Below are positions 36,190 to 45,389 of a DNA stretch of 64,000 nt, one piece after another. Position numbers and translations under genes: made by a program. Origin of the DNA: Sphingosinicella microcystinivorans (lineage in GTDB: Bacteria; Pseudomonadota; Alphaproteobacteria; Sphingomonadales; Sphingomonadaceae). The notes beneath the pieces are model-generated. The model did not search any database and was not told where the DNA came from. It saw only the letters and a list, made by a program, of their open reading frames with translations. The stretch lies in assembly GCF_027941835.1 (NCBI RefSeq), contig NZ_CP116005.1:186001-250000 (forward strand), read 5' to 3'. The stretch's first letter is position 1, and each line of letters opens with the position of its first letter.

Positions 36190-38373
36190 ATGGGAGCAGA
36201 GGGCGTGGGCGCTTTTCCGATGACATCCATTATGATGAAATCCGCTTCGAGGGCATCCGCTCCGGGAGCAGCCGTTTCAGGGGCGTCCGTTTCAGGGGCA
36301 ACCGCTTCGACAGCATCCGCCGGGGCGGAAACCGCCGTCAACGCCGTCCTCGGCACGGACCGACGAAACGGTGGCGCTCCATCGGCAGCGACGGAAACCG
36401 CGATGAAAGCCATCCCGAGCAGAACCGGCGTCGTCGGCCTTGCGCCGGGGAAGACCACGGTGAGGACCGGCCGCTCCGGCCTCGCAGGGAGGAAAGCCAT
36501 CCCGAGCAGAACCGGTCTCTCCGGCCTCCCGACGTGGAAAACCATCCCGATGAGGAACTGCCTCTCCAGCCTCGCGGCGTGGAAAGCCGTACCGAGCAGG
36601 ACCGGCCTTGCCGGTCTTGCGGCGTGGATGCTGCTGGCCGGGGCCGCCAATGCCGGTGTCACCGCCGACCATGTCCTCGAACGGATGCGCAAGGCGCTCG
36701 GGACCCCCTCCGCCGAACTCGCGGCCGGGTGGGCGCTGGAAGGCACCGGCGAGGCGTTTCGGATGCCTGCGCAGTTCCGCGTGAGCCGCGAAGGCGGCGA
36801 CCGGCTCAGCGTCTCCATCTCGACCGCCGTCTATCAGGTGGCGCGCGACGTGGATGCGCGCGGCGGCACGGAGCGCAACGGCTGGGACGGGATGCAGCCG
36901 GAAGCGCCCGGCCGCACCCGCGAGCTGGCGCCCGATGCGCTCGCGCGCACGCGCGCAGCATCGCTGTTCCTGCCTTTCATGGGGCCGCTTCAGCCGCGCG
37001 CCGACGCGAAGCTGGAACAGGAGGACGTGGACGGCCGCAAGGCCTATCGCGTCGCGATAAAGGACGGCTCCAGCCTGTTCGTCGACGCGAAGACGTTCCT
37101 GCCGTTCCGGCGCGACTACCCGACGCGCTGGGACGAGGGGGCGGCGGTCAGCACGTCGCGCTTCGAGGACTATCGCGCGGTGGGCGGCGCGCTGCTGCCG
37201 TTCCGTATCCGCGACGCCGCGCCGGACAACAGCAGGCAAAGCATCTCCATCACGGTAGCGTCCTACCGGCCGCTGACGGAAAAACTGCCGCCGGTCGCGC
37301 GCGCGGCCGCCGCGGCGGCGCTCGCGATCAGCCTCGACGTTGCGCCGTCGCGGCTTTTCAAGGAGCACGATTTTCTCGTCAGCGACTCGGATTGGGAAAT
37401 CAACCCGGCGTGGGCGATCTCCTACCCGGCAACGGAAACCTTCACGCTCGACCTCATTCTCGACGAAGCGGACGGGCGATGGGTGGAGCCGGTCTCGGGC
37501 ACGGCGTTCCTCGAAGCGAAAGGCACGGCGTTCCGCACAGTCACATTCTCCGCCGCCGAACTGAAGACGACCCGCCGCACGGTGCTGTCGCGCTATTCGG
37601 GACGCGCGCCGGTGTCGGTGTTCCGCCATCATTTCACGACGCCCATTCCGGCGGCGGTGGACGCCATCCGCTACGAGATGACTGTGCGCGACGACGAAGG
37701 ACGAACGGCAACGGTCTCGCGCACCTTCCCCGTGACCGTCTACGACCAGAAGACGCCGCTGATCTTCCCGATCAAGGGGAACTTCATGGCGATCTCGGCG
37801 CACGATTACGACGACCCCTCGCACAAGGACGATTTCGGCCAGTGGGGCGCCTACGACATCGTCGCGCTCGGCGAGCGGTTCGAGTTGCTCAACAACCCGG
37901 CGGCCGTGCCGAGGAACGAGGATGTCTACACCTTCGAGAAGGAGATCATCGCGCCCGGAGACGGCACCATCGTGGCGACGCGCGACGGCGTTCCCGACGA
38001 CACGCCCGCCGACCTGCTGATGCAGGGCATGTCCGATCCCGTCCACGCCATGCCGGGCAACTGGATCATGCTCGACCACGGCAACGGCGAGGTCAGCTTC
38101 TTCTGCCACCTGCGGCAGGGCTCGCTGCGCGTAAAGACGGGGCAGACGGTGCGGCAGGGCGAGGTCATCGCGCTGCTCGGCGGATCGCAGACGACGGGCT
38201 ATCCGCATCTCCACTACCAGTTGCAGACGAGCGCCGACCTGATGCGGACCGACGGCATACCGGCGCGCTTCGACAATATCGAGTTCGCCTTCCCGGTGCC
38301 GGGCGCCAAGGTGAGCATCCCGAAATACGGCTATTACCTGCGCACGACGGACGTGGGAAAGGACGCGAAGTGA
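36190..38373 (+). CDS. Secreted M23 (LytM-type) peptidase-domain protein with a repeat-expanded N-terminus
   Basis: Up to 727 residues. The C-terminal part (about residues 520-700) is an M23 domain: GQWGAYDIVAL, then NWIMLDHGNGEVSFFCHL and YPHLHYQLQ (HxH zinc motif). A probable beta-rich region precedes it. The true start is uncertain: 36190 (ATG, weak ribosome site) gives a low-complexity Ala/Ser/Thr leader plus five 15-residue repeats. Starts at 36550 (MRNCLSSLAAW) or 36628 give a normal signal peptide ending LLAGAANA. If 36550 is right, 36177-36549 is a 5' region holding mostly the 45-bp repeat. It overlaps the amidase start (GTGA). The domain may cleave a peptide or peptidoglycan fragment. 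Confidence 0.78.
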   Translation: MGAEGVGAFPMTSIMMKSASRASAPGAAVSGASVSGATASTASAGAETAVNAVLGTDRRNGGAPSAATETAMKAIPSRTGVVGLAPGKTTVRTGRSGLAGRKAIPSRTGLSGLPTWKTIPMRNCLSSLAAWKAVPSRTGLAGLAAWMLLAGAANAGVTADHVLERMRKALGTPSAELAAGWALEGTGEAFRMPAQFRVSREGGDRLSVSISTAVYQVARDVDARGGTERNGWDGMQPEAPGRTRELAPDALARTRAASLFLPFMGPLQPRADAKLEQEDVDGRKAYRVAIKDGSSLFVDAKTFLPFRRDYPTRWDEGAAVSTSRFEDYRAVGGALLPFRIRDAAPDNSRQSISITVASYRPLTEKLPPVARAAAAAALAISLDVAPSRLFKEHDFLVSDSDWEINPAWAISYPATETFTLDLILDEADGRWVEPVSGTAFLEAKGTAFRTVTFSAAELKTTRRTVLSRYSGRAPVSVFRHHFTTPIPAAVDAIRYEMTVRDDEGRTATVSRTFPVTVYDQKTPLIFPIKGNFMAISAHDYDDPSHKDDFGQWGAYDIVALGERFELLNNPAAVPRNEDVYTFEKEIIAPGDGTIVATRDGVPDDTPADLLMQGMSDPVHAMPGNWIMLDHGNGEVSFFCHLRQGSLRVKTGQTVRQGEVIALLGGSQTTGYPHLHYQLQTSADLMRTDGIPARFDNIEFAFPVPGAKVSIPKYGYYLRTTDVGKDAK
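36406..36627. repeat. Imperfect 45-bp tandem repeat, five copies
   Basis: Units lie at 36406-36450, 36451-36492 (3 bp shorter), 36493-36537, 36538-36582 and 36583-36627. Each begins AAAGCCATCCCGAGCAGAAC or a variant and encodes 15 residues like AIPSRTGLSGLPTWK. The last unit runs straight into the signal-peptide core of the M23 protein. All three forward frames stay open through the array. Confidence 0.85.
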
Positions 38374-39788
38374 CGGGCCTGCGCCGACGCGAGATCCTCG
38401 CCGCGCTCGGCCTCGCGCCGCTGGCGGCGAAGGCGAACGCCGCGCCCGCCGCCGATACGGGTGACGGCATGGCGCTCGCCGCGCGGATTCGCGAGGGCGG
38501 CCTGACGGCCGAACACGCCGCCGCCGACGCCGTCGCCGCGCGCGACCGGATGCAGCCGCACCTCAACTTCCTCACCGCGCCGGGGTTCGTGCCGTCGCTG
38601 TCCGGGCGGACGTTCTCCGGCGTGCCGATCCTCGTCAAGGATCTTCTCGACGTCGAGGGGCTGCCGACGCGCTACGGGTCGCGGGCCTATGACGGCGGGG
38701 CCGCATCCGGCCAGTCGCCCTATATCGACGCGCTGAGGAACGCGGGCTTCGCGATCATCGGGAAATGCACGACCTCGGAATTCGGCTTCCTGCCGACATC
38801 CGAGGCGCTTGGCCCCGGCCCCACTCGCAATCCGTGGGACCCGGACCGGTCGACGGGCGGCTCTTCTGGCGGCGCGGCAGCGGCGGTCGCGGCGGGCGTC
38901 GTGCCGATCGCGCACGGCGGCGACGGCGGCGGCTCCATCCGGATTCCGGCGGCGTGCTGCGGGCTGTTCGGGCTGAAGCCCTCGCGCGGACGCCTGATCC
39001 GCGTGGCGCCGCCCCCGCCCCGCCCGGTCGAACTCGGCGTGCAGCACGTCCTCACCCGTTCGGTGCGGGATAGCGCGATGGTGTTCGCGCTCACCGAGGA
39101 CGCAAGCGCCAACACGCCCATCGGCTTCGTATCGGGCGCCAGCGCGCGGCCGCTGCGCATCGGCTTCGTCGAGGAAAGCATGGAGAACATCATGCCTTCG
39201 GACGCGGTTCGCGCGGCGTTCGACGCCAGCCTCCAGTTGCTCGCGTCGCTCGGCCTGAAACCCCTTCAGACCCGCTGGCCAGTGAAGCGCGGCGTCATGC
39301 ACGACTTCCTGACCTATTGGGCGGAAGGCGCGATGATGCAGGCCAAGGCGACGCCGCAGCCCGACCTGCTCGAACCCTTCACGCTCGCGCTCGCCGAGCA
39401 CGCGCGGCGCATGTCTCCGGCGAAACGGCAGGACGCTGCCGACGGCCTGATCGCCGCCTCGGCGGCGTACAATGGCTGGTTCGACGACTTCGACATCATC
39501 GCGACGCCGGTGCTGCGCACCGCGGCGCCGCCGCTCGGCCACCTCGCGCCGACGGTTCCGTTCGATACGCTCTACGAACGGCTGATCGAATTCGCGGGCT
39601 ACACGCCGATCCACAATGCGGCCGGCGCACCCGCGATGAGCGTGCCGCTCGGCCGGTCGCCGGATGGGCTTCCGATCGGCATCCAGTTCGCCGCAGCGCC
39701 GGGCCGCGACGACCTGCTGTTCGACCTCGCCTACCGGCTGGAAGCGAAGCAGCCATGGGCGGGATGCAGACCGCCCGTCCACGCCTGA
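38370..39788 (+). CDS. Amidase signature family enzyme with Tat-like signal
   Basis: 472 residues. The N-terminus LRRREILAALGLAPLAAKANA looks like a twin-arginine signal. The Ser-Ser-Lys triad is visible: Lys in GVPILVKDLLDVEG, and STGGSSGGAAAAVAAG with the catalytic serines. The start is a GTG at 38370 overlapping the M23 stop. It should hydrolyse an amide (peptide end, aryl or acyl amide) in the periplasm. Function as GatA is unlikely: it is secreted and has no gatB or gatC beside it. Confidence 0.88.
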   Translation: MTGLRRREILAALGLAPLAAKANAAPAADTGDGMALAARIREGGLTAEHAAADAVAARDRMQPHLNFLTAPGFVPSLSGRTFSGVPILVKDLLDVEGLPTRYGSRAYDGGAASGQSPYIDALRNAGFAIIGKCTTSEFGFLPTSEALGPGPTRNPWDPDRSTGGSSGGAAAAVAAGVVPIAHGGDGGGSIRIPAACCGLFGLKPSRGRLIRVAPPPPRPVELGVQHVLTRSVRDSAMVFALTEDASANTPIGFVSGASARPLRIGFVEESMENIMPSDAVRAAFDASLQLLASLGLKPLQTRWPVKRGVMHDFLTYWAEGAMMQAKATPQPDLLEPFTLALAEHARRMSPAKRQDAADGLIAASAAYNGWFDDFDIIATPVLRTAAPPLGHLAPTVPFDTLYERLIEFAGYTPIHNAAGAPAMSVPLGRSPDGLPIGIQFAAAPGRDDLLFDLAYRLEAKQPWAGCRPPVHA

Positions 39789-39825
39789 CGTCCGTTCACC
39801 GGCCGGGCGGCCGCGGCGTCAGGCG
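39782..39825. terminator. Possible bidirectional terminator
   Basis: CGCCTGACG and CGTCAGGCG form a 9-bp inverted repeat around a 26-nt GC-rich loop, spanning the two stop codons of the convergent amidase and GntR genes. No T-run follows. Both genes end GCCTGA, so part of the symmetry may be coincidence. Confidence 0.35.
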
Positions 39826-40520
39826 GCGAGGAGGTTCGCGGCGTGGCGCTCGTACCACGACAGCGACTTTTCGAGCAGCGACAGCATGATCTCCTTCGCG
39901 TGCGCCGGATCGTGCGCGCGCAGCGCATTCACCAGCTCCACGTGCTGCGGCTGCACGGCGAGGAAGTCCTCGCGGTCCGCGGGCGCGGAGTTGAACACGC
40001 TGATGTGCAGCGGCCCGATACGCAGCCAGAGCCGCTCGATCATCTCGACGATGTAGGAGGAGCCGCAGGCCGCGTAGATCTGGAAATGGAAATCGTAGTT
40101 GGCCTTCAGCTTGTCGCGCGCCTCGGTGTCCGCGGGCCGCGTGAACATCTCCTGCAGGCCCTCGTTGAGCGCCGCGACCTGCTCGGCGGTGATGTATTTC
40201 GCCGCCTGCTCGACGGCGTAGCACTCGATGAGGATGCGCGCCTCGTAGATCTTGCGGACCTCCTCGAGCGTATAGACCGGCACGCGGACGGAGCGGTTCG
40301 GCAGGAACTCGAGCGCGCCCTGCGAGGCGAGCTGCTGCACGCCCTCGCGCACGGGCATGAAGCCGAGGTGCATCATCTCAGCAAGCTCGCGGACCGTGAT
40401 GGCCTCGCCCGGCGCGAAACGCCCGGAAAGCAGCGCCGCGCGAAGCTCGCCGTAGGCCAGCTCGCGCAGCGTGTAACCCTTGACCCGCCCCACCTTCGGG
40501 GCAACCCACCTGTCGACCAT
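39819..40520 (-). CDS. GntR-family regulator, FCD type
   Basis: 233 residues. The winged HTH (TLRELAYGELRAALLSGRF, then TVRELAEMMHLGFMPVREGV) is followed by an all-helical FCD domain with likely metal ligands in DFHFQIYAAC and the late His residues. Start 40520 (MVDRWVAPK) is preferred to 40613, which adds 31 unrelated residues. It lies in the centre of the second island and is the obvious candidate to bind the AT-rich dyads at 36.16, 43.50 and 49.39 kb. Inducers of this subfamily are usually small organic acids. Confidence 0.86.
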   Translation of the reverse strand: MVDRWVAPKVGRVKGYTLRELAYGELRAALLSGRFAPGEAITVRELAEMMHLGFMPVREGVQQLASQGALEFLPNRSVRVPVYTLEEVRKIYEARILIECYAVEQAAKYITAEQVAALNEGLQEMFTRPADTEARDKLKANYDFHFQIYAACGSSYIVEMIERLWLRIGPLHISVFNSAPADREDFLAVQPQHVELVNALRAHDPAHAKEIMLSLLEKSLSWYERHAANLLAA

Positions 40521-40622
40521 AGATCCCGACACTCCTCGATCAGAACCTAGGCGATTGTCGGGCGGGACGCCAGCGGCCGCGGGCCGCCGGCGTCCCTTCC
40601 CGATCACGAACATACCAAGGCC

Positions 40623-43385
40623 CTAGAACGCCGCGCGCACACCCGCGAAGAAGGACCTGCCGATCACGTCGTAGAAGATCGGGTTCGTCGCCAGCGCGCT
40701 CAGGAAGTTGAGCGGCACGGCGGGCGGGTTATTGTCGAAAACGTTGTTGACGCCAGCGAAGAACTGGACCGACTTGTTGTCGGCGACCTCGACGTTGAGC
40801 CGCGCGCCGATATTGAAATACCACTGTGCGCCGATCTTGTTGTCGTTGATGTCTTCGATGGTGAAGCTGTTATCGTACTTCGCGGAGCCGACGTAGCGGG
40901 TCTGCAGGAAGCCCGAGAAGGCATCGCGATCGTAGTTCAGGCTCGCGGTTCCGCGCCAGTGCGGAACGCTGAGCGAGATGTTCGCGTTGGGGTTCACCTC
41001 GCCGGCGCGCTCGAACACCACGGCGCCGTTGGGGGAGAACTCCTTGTCCATCACGTGCGTCGCCAGTACCCGCGCGGTCATGCGGCCGCCGAGCGACAGG
41101 AACGACGATTCCGGCACGCGGTAGCTGGCTTCGAAGTCGAGGCCTTTCGTGCGCAGGCTGGCGACGTTGATGAGCTGTGCGCTGATGCGCGTGATCGTTC
41201 CCGAACCGTCGCGCGTGATCGTGCTGCAAACGTCGGTGTAGCCCTGCGCGCAGAGGTTCACGGCCTCCTGCGCGGCGAGCGAATTGATCGCGTCCTTGAT
41301 CTTGATGTCGTAGTAGTCGACCGAGAGCTTGAGGCCCTCCGCCCAGCCCGGCTGGAAGACGACGCCGAAGGTCTTGTTGTCGGCCTTCTCGACATCGAGG
41401 TCGGGGTTGCCGCCGGTGATGATCGGCGTGAACGTGTTCGTCTCCGTGACCGGATCGAGCACGTTCGCGAACGAGAGGCGCGTCGTCGCGAACAGCTCGC
41501 CGATGTTGGGCGCGCGGATGTCGCGCGAGATCGTGCCGCGGAAGCGGAGATCGGGGATCGGGCTCCAGTTCGCGCCGAGCTTCCACGTCACGACCGAACC
41601 CATCGTGGAATAGTCGGTGACGCGGATCGCGCCGTTCACCTCGAGAAGCTCGATCCCCGGCTTTCCGGCGATGAGCGGCGCGGCGACTTCCGCGAAGCCT
41701 TCGACCACGTGATAGCCGCCATCGAACGGCTGGGCGTTCACGATCAGGAAGCCGTTGTTGATCGACGTCTCGTCGGCCGACGAGCGCACCTTTTCCTTGC
41801 GGTACTCTGCGCCGGCGGCGAACCCCACCGGCCCGGCACCGAGATCGAATAGCACGCCGTTGATCGAGCCCGCGACGACCTGCTGCGTCAGGCGGGACTG
41901 GAGAAGCCCGGTGCCGTTCACGTAGTCGATCGCCGCCTGGCTCGGCGAACCGTGGCCGAACGGGTTGAGCGGCTGGCAGCCCGGCGCCCCGCCCGTCAGC
42001 GTCGCCCGGCAGACCGGGTTGCCGGTCAGCGGGTCTTCGACGACGTCGACGGCATTGCGGAAATTGGCGACGATAAGGTTGTTGAGCTGACGGGAATCGA
42101 ACTTGGTCTGCCCGTATTCGTAATAGGTTTCCCACGACCACGCGTCGCTGAAATTGCCTTTCAGGCCGAGAAGGCCGCGGAACGTCTCCGTCGTCGTGTC
42201 CGCCGTGATGAAGCCGATGTCCGTATTCAGGCGGAACAGGTTGAAGCCCGCGACGCCGTTGTCTTCAAGGAGCGTGCGGAAAGCCGCCGGTATGAAGGGA
42301 TTCTGCGCTGAAATCGCCGCCGGGAAGGCGAAGCTCTGCACGGTTTCGGTCACCGCGTGCGTGCGTGCCCATCCGGCTTCGAAGAACAGCGAGATGTCGT
42401 CGGTGACGTCATAATCGCCCTGCGCGAAGACGTTCGTGCGCGAATAGGGCACCGAGAGGGTGGAGTACTGGCCCATGTTGCCGCCGTCGCCGCCGACCTG
42501 CGAATTGCCGTCGTTGAATTCGCCGAAGTCGTTCGGCACCAGCGTGCCGCCCGGACCGAAGCGGATGCCGTGAATCGCCGGATGGCCGCCGAGCACGAGA
42601 CCGCCTTCGTTCGCGAAGAACAGGTTGACGTCCTGCGCGATGAGCTGCGCGGGGATGCCGTCGTTCGGCCCCGTATCCGCCGGGTTGCCGATCAGGCCCC
42701 ACCGCTTGCGGCCCCAGCTGCGATCGCTCTGCGCGCCGACGCCCTTGTCGCGCTGGTATTCGGCGGCGAGCATCAGGTAGCCGCGCCCGCCCGCGAGCTC
42801 CGAGCCGACCGCACCGCCGATACGGAAGTTCTGCGCGTCGCCGCGCTGGCTGATGCCCTGCTGGACCTCGATGCGCGCGCCGTCCAGCTTCTTGTCGGCA
42901 ATGAGGTTGACGACACCGGCGACGGCGTCCGAGCCCCACGAGGCCGAAGCGCCGCCCGTCACCACCTCGACGCGGCTGAGCGCGATCGAGGGCACGACGT
43001 TGAGGTTGACCGTGCCGTTGCTCGCGGTCGGCACATGACGGCGGCCGTTGATGAGAACCAGCGTGCGGTTCGCGCCGATGCCGCGCAGATCGAGCGTGTT
43101 GTTGCCGTTCTCGCGCGAGCTGAGCGACGTCGTCGCGGGCGTCATCGTCGGCGTGAACGACGGAATCTCGTTGAGGAAATCCGCGACGTTGACGGTACCG
43201 CGCGCCTGAAGGTCCTCGACGCTGATCGCCGTCACCGGCGTCGGCGCCTCGAAGCCCGTCTTCACGCGCGTCGCGGTGACGGTGATCTCATCCGCGTCGA
43301 CCGATTCCTGCGCGGCGGCCGACCATGACGACAGCAGCGATCCGGCCAGAAGCGCGGCGGCGCAAGCCGACAATCGCGTGGACAT
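40623..43385 (-). CDS. TonB-dependent outer-membrane receptor
   Basis: 920 residues. It has a signal peptide (MSTRLSACAAALLAGSLLSSWSAAAQ region), a TonB box (DEITVTATRV), a plug with LDLRGIGANRTLVLINGRRH and VEVVTGGASASWGSDAVAGV, and a barrel ending FFAGVRAAF. NGRRH and ASASWGSDAVAGV place it in the large oar-like/peptide-and-glycan receptor group common in sphingomonads. Start 43385 follows an AGAGG. It diverges from the beta-lactamase-like operon with an AT-rich palindrome between, so it probably imports the substrate of the second island. Confidence 0.9.
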   Translation of the reverse strand: MSTRLSACAAALLAGSLLSSWSAAAQESVDADEITVTATRVKTGFEAPTPVTAISVEDLQARGTVNVADFLNEIPSFTPTMTPATTSLSSRENGNNTLDLRGIGANRTLVLINGRRHVPTASNGTVNLNVVPSIALSRVEVVTGGASASWGSDAVAGVVNLIADKKLDGARIEVQQGISQRGDAQNFRIGGAVGSELAGGRGYLMLAAEYQRDKGVGAQSDRSWGRKRWGLIGNPADTGPNDGIPAQLIAQDVNLFFANEGGLVLGGHPAIHGIRFGPGGTLVPNDFGEFNDGNSQVGGDGGNMGQYSTLSVPYSRTNVFAQGDYDVTDDISLFFEAGWARTHAVTETVQSFAFPAAISAQNPFIPAAFRTLLEDNGVAGFNLFRLNTDIGFITADTTTETFRGLLGLKGNFSDAWSWETYYEYGQTKFDSRQLNNLIVANFRNAVDVVEDPLTGNPVCRATLTGGAPGCQPLNPFGHGSPSQAAIDYVNGTGLLQSRLTQQVVAGSINGVLFDLGAGPVGFAAGAEYRKEKVRSSADETSINNGFLIVNAQPFDGGYHVVEGFAEVAAPLIAGKPGIELLEVNGAIRVTDYSTMGSVVTWKLGANWSPIPDLRFRGTISRDIRAPNIGELFATTRLSFANVLDPVTETNTFTPIITGGNPDLDVEKADNKTFGVVFQPGWAEGLKLSVDYYDIKIKDAINSLAAQEAVNLCAQGYTDVCSTITRDGSGTITRISAQLINVASLRTKGLDFEASYRVPESSFLSLGGRMTARVLATHVMDKEFSPNGAVVFERAGEVNPNANISLSVPHWRGTASLNYDRDAFSGFLQTRYVGSAKYDNSFTIEDINDNKIGAQWYFNIGARLNVEVADNKSVQFFAGVNNVFDNNPPAVPLNFLSALATNPIFYDVIGRSFFAGVRAAF

Positions 43386-43500
43386 GGCAGCCTCTCGGCG
43401 CATCACGATACCCGGAATCTCAATCCGCATGTTTTCCCCCTCCGGCGTGGAAGGACACCCCTTCCCGCTCCATTTCGACGTTGCGATGCTTGAATATATC

Positions 43501-43510
43501 TTTTATAAAA
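43501..43510. promoter_or_regulatory. AT-rich palindrome, second-regulon site 2
   Basis: TTTTATAAAA is a perfect 10-bp palindrome within a longer AT stretch (43491-43518), in the 153-bp gap between the divergent TonB receptor and beta-lactamase-like genes, about 29 bp before the latter. Confidence 0.6.
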
Positions 43511-43538
43511 TATTATTGTCAATCGGGATGGTGGGGGC

Positions 43539-45389
43539 ATGAAGCGATACAGGTGGCTGCTGGCGTTGCTGGGCGCCGTGCTGGCGCCGGCGTCGGGCGC
43601 TTCCGCGCCCCTCCTAGACGCCGCCGACACCGTCGCCGGAATTCCGCGCGCGGCGCTGGACAGCTTCGCCGAAACCGAGGTCTACGGCCGCCTCGCCGGG
43701 TCCCGCGCCCCCGGTGCGATGATCGTGGTGGTCGACCGGCAGGGGAACCGCTACGAACGCGCGTTCGGCACGCTCGGGCCGAAGGACGGGACGCCGCTCG
43801 ACACGCGCCGCCACCTGTTCCACATCGCCTCCGAGACCAAGGTGATCACCGCGCTCGGGATTCTCCAGCTTGCGGAAGCGGGACGGCTGTCGCTGGACGA
43901 CGACATCGAAACCCGTCTCGGCGGCCTGCGCCTGAAGCCCGAAGGCGGCGCACCGATCACGATCCGGCACCTGCTTCAGCACCGCGCCGGGATCGGCAAT
44001 ATCCCGATGGTGGGCAGCGGCCTTCGCGATACCCGCGACCACCCGCCACTCGAAACGTATCTCGCGGAACACGCGCCGAAACGTCTGCGCCCACCGGGCC
44101 GCGAGATCGCATACACGAACGGCGCCTACACGCTCCTGGGGCGCATCATCGAAACGGCGTCCGGCGAGCCCTACGAACACTATATCGCATCGCGAATCTT
44201 CGAACCGCTCGGGATGACGTTCGCGCGTTTCCCCGGCACCGCCGCAGCGCCTGCGCCGATCGCACAGGGCCTGTTCGTGTCGCCGGGCGGCACCACGGCG
44301 TTCCCCGCCGTGGACACCACTACGCGGCCCTCCGGCGACGCCATGATGACGGCGCACGAGATAGGAAGCTTTCTCGTGATGATGCTGAACGGGGGTCGGT
44401 ATCAGGGCAGGCAGGTGATCGGCGGCAAGGCGCTCGATACCCTCTACAACGATTGCTGGTCGGCCGATCCGGTCTTCGGCGGACGCTGCCTCGGCCCGAC
44501 GCGAATCCTCCGCGGCGGCACGCCGATCTACCTGCACGGCGGCGACTACATCACTTCGCTGAGCGGCTGGTACATCCTGCCCGAGCAGGGCGTCGCCCTC
44601 TGGGTCGGCAACACCTCCAGCGTGCCGATCGACGACGGCGTATTCGAGGCCTTCCTGAAGCGCTTCCATCCCGCGCTCGCCGCAGTCCATGCGCCGAAAG
44701 GAACCGGGCCGGTCGAAAGCGATCTCGGCGGCACCTACCGGATCAACAGCCAGACCATGAGCGCCTCCGGGCGGTTCTTCGAACTGCTGATGCCCGGCAG
44801 CGAATACAGTGTCGAAACCCGCGCGGACGGCATTTCCGTGAACGGGCGGCGCTATGTGCGGATCGGCCCGGACCTGTTCCGGGCGCCGGGCCCGCCCGCG
44901 ATCGACGGCGATACGCTGCGGTTCCGCCGCGACGGGGACGGACGGGTCTTCGCGTTCCATTCCAACGCACGCTCGGCGACGAAGATCGACGCCGCCGGTT
45001 CGGCGCACGTCGCGCGCGCGGTTTTCGGAATCACGATCGCAGCGCTGGCGGCCCTGTTCCTCTTCGCCGCAGTCCGCACGGCCCTCGCGTTCAGACGCGA
45101 CACGCCAAAGGCCCTGCCCGCGCTTGCGGCGATCACCGGGCTGTTGTTTGTCGCGGGCACGCTTGCGGCGCTCAGCCTGCCGGCGGCCGGGCCTTTCGTG
45201 ATGTTCGGCTTTCCGACGCTGTTCCGCGCCGCGCAAGCGCTTTGGGCGCTCGGCGGCGTTGCGGCGGTCGCCATGTGCATCACGCTCGTGCGCGTTTTGG
45301 CACGCCCGATGGACCGCGCCGCAGGCATCGCTGTCGTCGTCTCCGCAGCGCTTTTCATGGCCATGCTTGTCAGATGGGAGTTCCTGTGA
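43539..45389 (+). CDS. Beta-lactamase-family serine hydrolase with C-terminal membrane segments
   Basis: 616 residues. A signal peptide precedes a class C beta-lactamase/DD-peptidase fold: SxxK in IASETKVITALGIL, YxN in EIAYTNGAYTLLGR, and HGGDYITSLSGWY as the third motif. The last 140 residues hold three or four hydrophobic helices, so the protein is anchored with its catalytic domain in the periplasm. Such enzymes act as esterases, amidases or D-aminopeptidases. It is first in the operon with the racemase-like and BKACE genes. The membrane extension is unusual compared with simple EstB-type enzymes. Confidence 0.85.
   Translation: MKRYRWLLALLGAVLAPASGASAPLLDAADTVAGIPRAALDSFAETEVYGRLAGSRAPGAMIVVVDRQGNRYERAFGTLGPKDGTPLDTRRHLFHIASETKVITALGILQLAEAGRLSLDDDIETRLGGLRLKPEGGAPITIRHLLQHRAGIGNIPMVGSGLRDTRDHPPLETYLAEHAPKRLRPPGREIAYTNGAYTLLGRIIETASGEPYEHYIASRIFEPLGMTFARFPGTAAAPAPIAQGLFVSPGGTTAFPAVDTTTRPSGDAMMTAHEIGSFLVMMLNGGRYQGRQVIGGKALDTLYNDCWSADPVFGGRCLGPTRILRGGTPIYLHGGDYITSLSGWYILPEQGVALWVGNTSSVPIDDGVFEAFLKRFHPALAAVHAPKGTGPVESDLGGTYRINSQTMSASGRFFELLMPGSEYSVETRADGISVNGRRYVRIGPDLFRAPGPPAIDGDTLRFRRDGDGRVFAFHSNARSATKIDAAGSAHVARAVFGITIAALAALFLFAAVRTALAFRRDTPKALPALAAITGLLFVAGTLAALSLPAAGPFVMFGFPTLFRAAQALWALGGVAAVAMCITLVRVLARPMDRAAGIAVVVSAALFMAMLVRWEFL

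Noticed and set aside
36406-36627. A CRISPR-like array
   Set aside because: Units are directly adjacent with no spacers, are imperfect and stay in the reading frame.
36177-36818. A minus-strand repeat protein (RPERPVLLGMAFHA-like units)
   Set aside because: It is only the reverse reading of the 45-bp tandem repeat; it has no ribosome site and lies antisense to the M23 gene.
43539-45389. A true beta-lactamase or the microcystin-degrading MlrB
   Set aside because: The fold matches, but the window lacks mlrA/mlrC-like genes, and family resemblance alone does not support either function.
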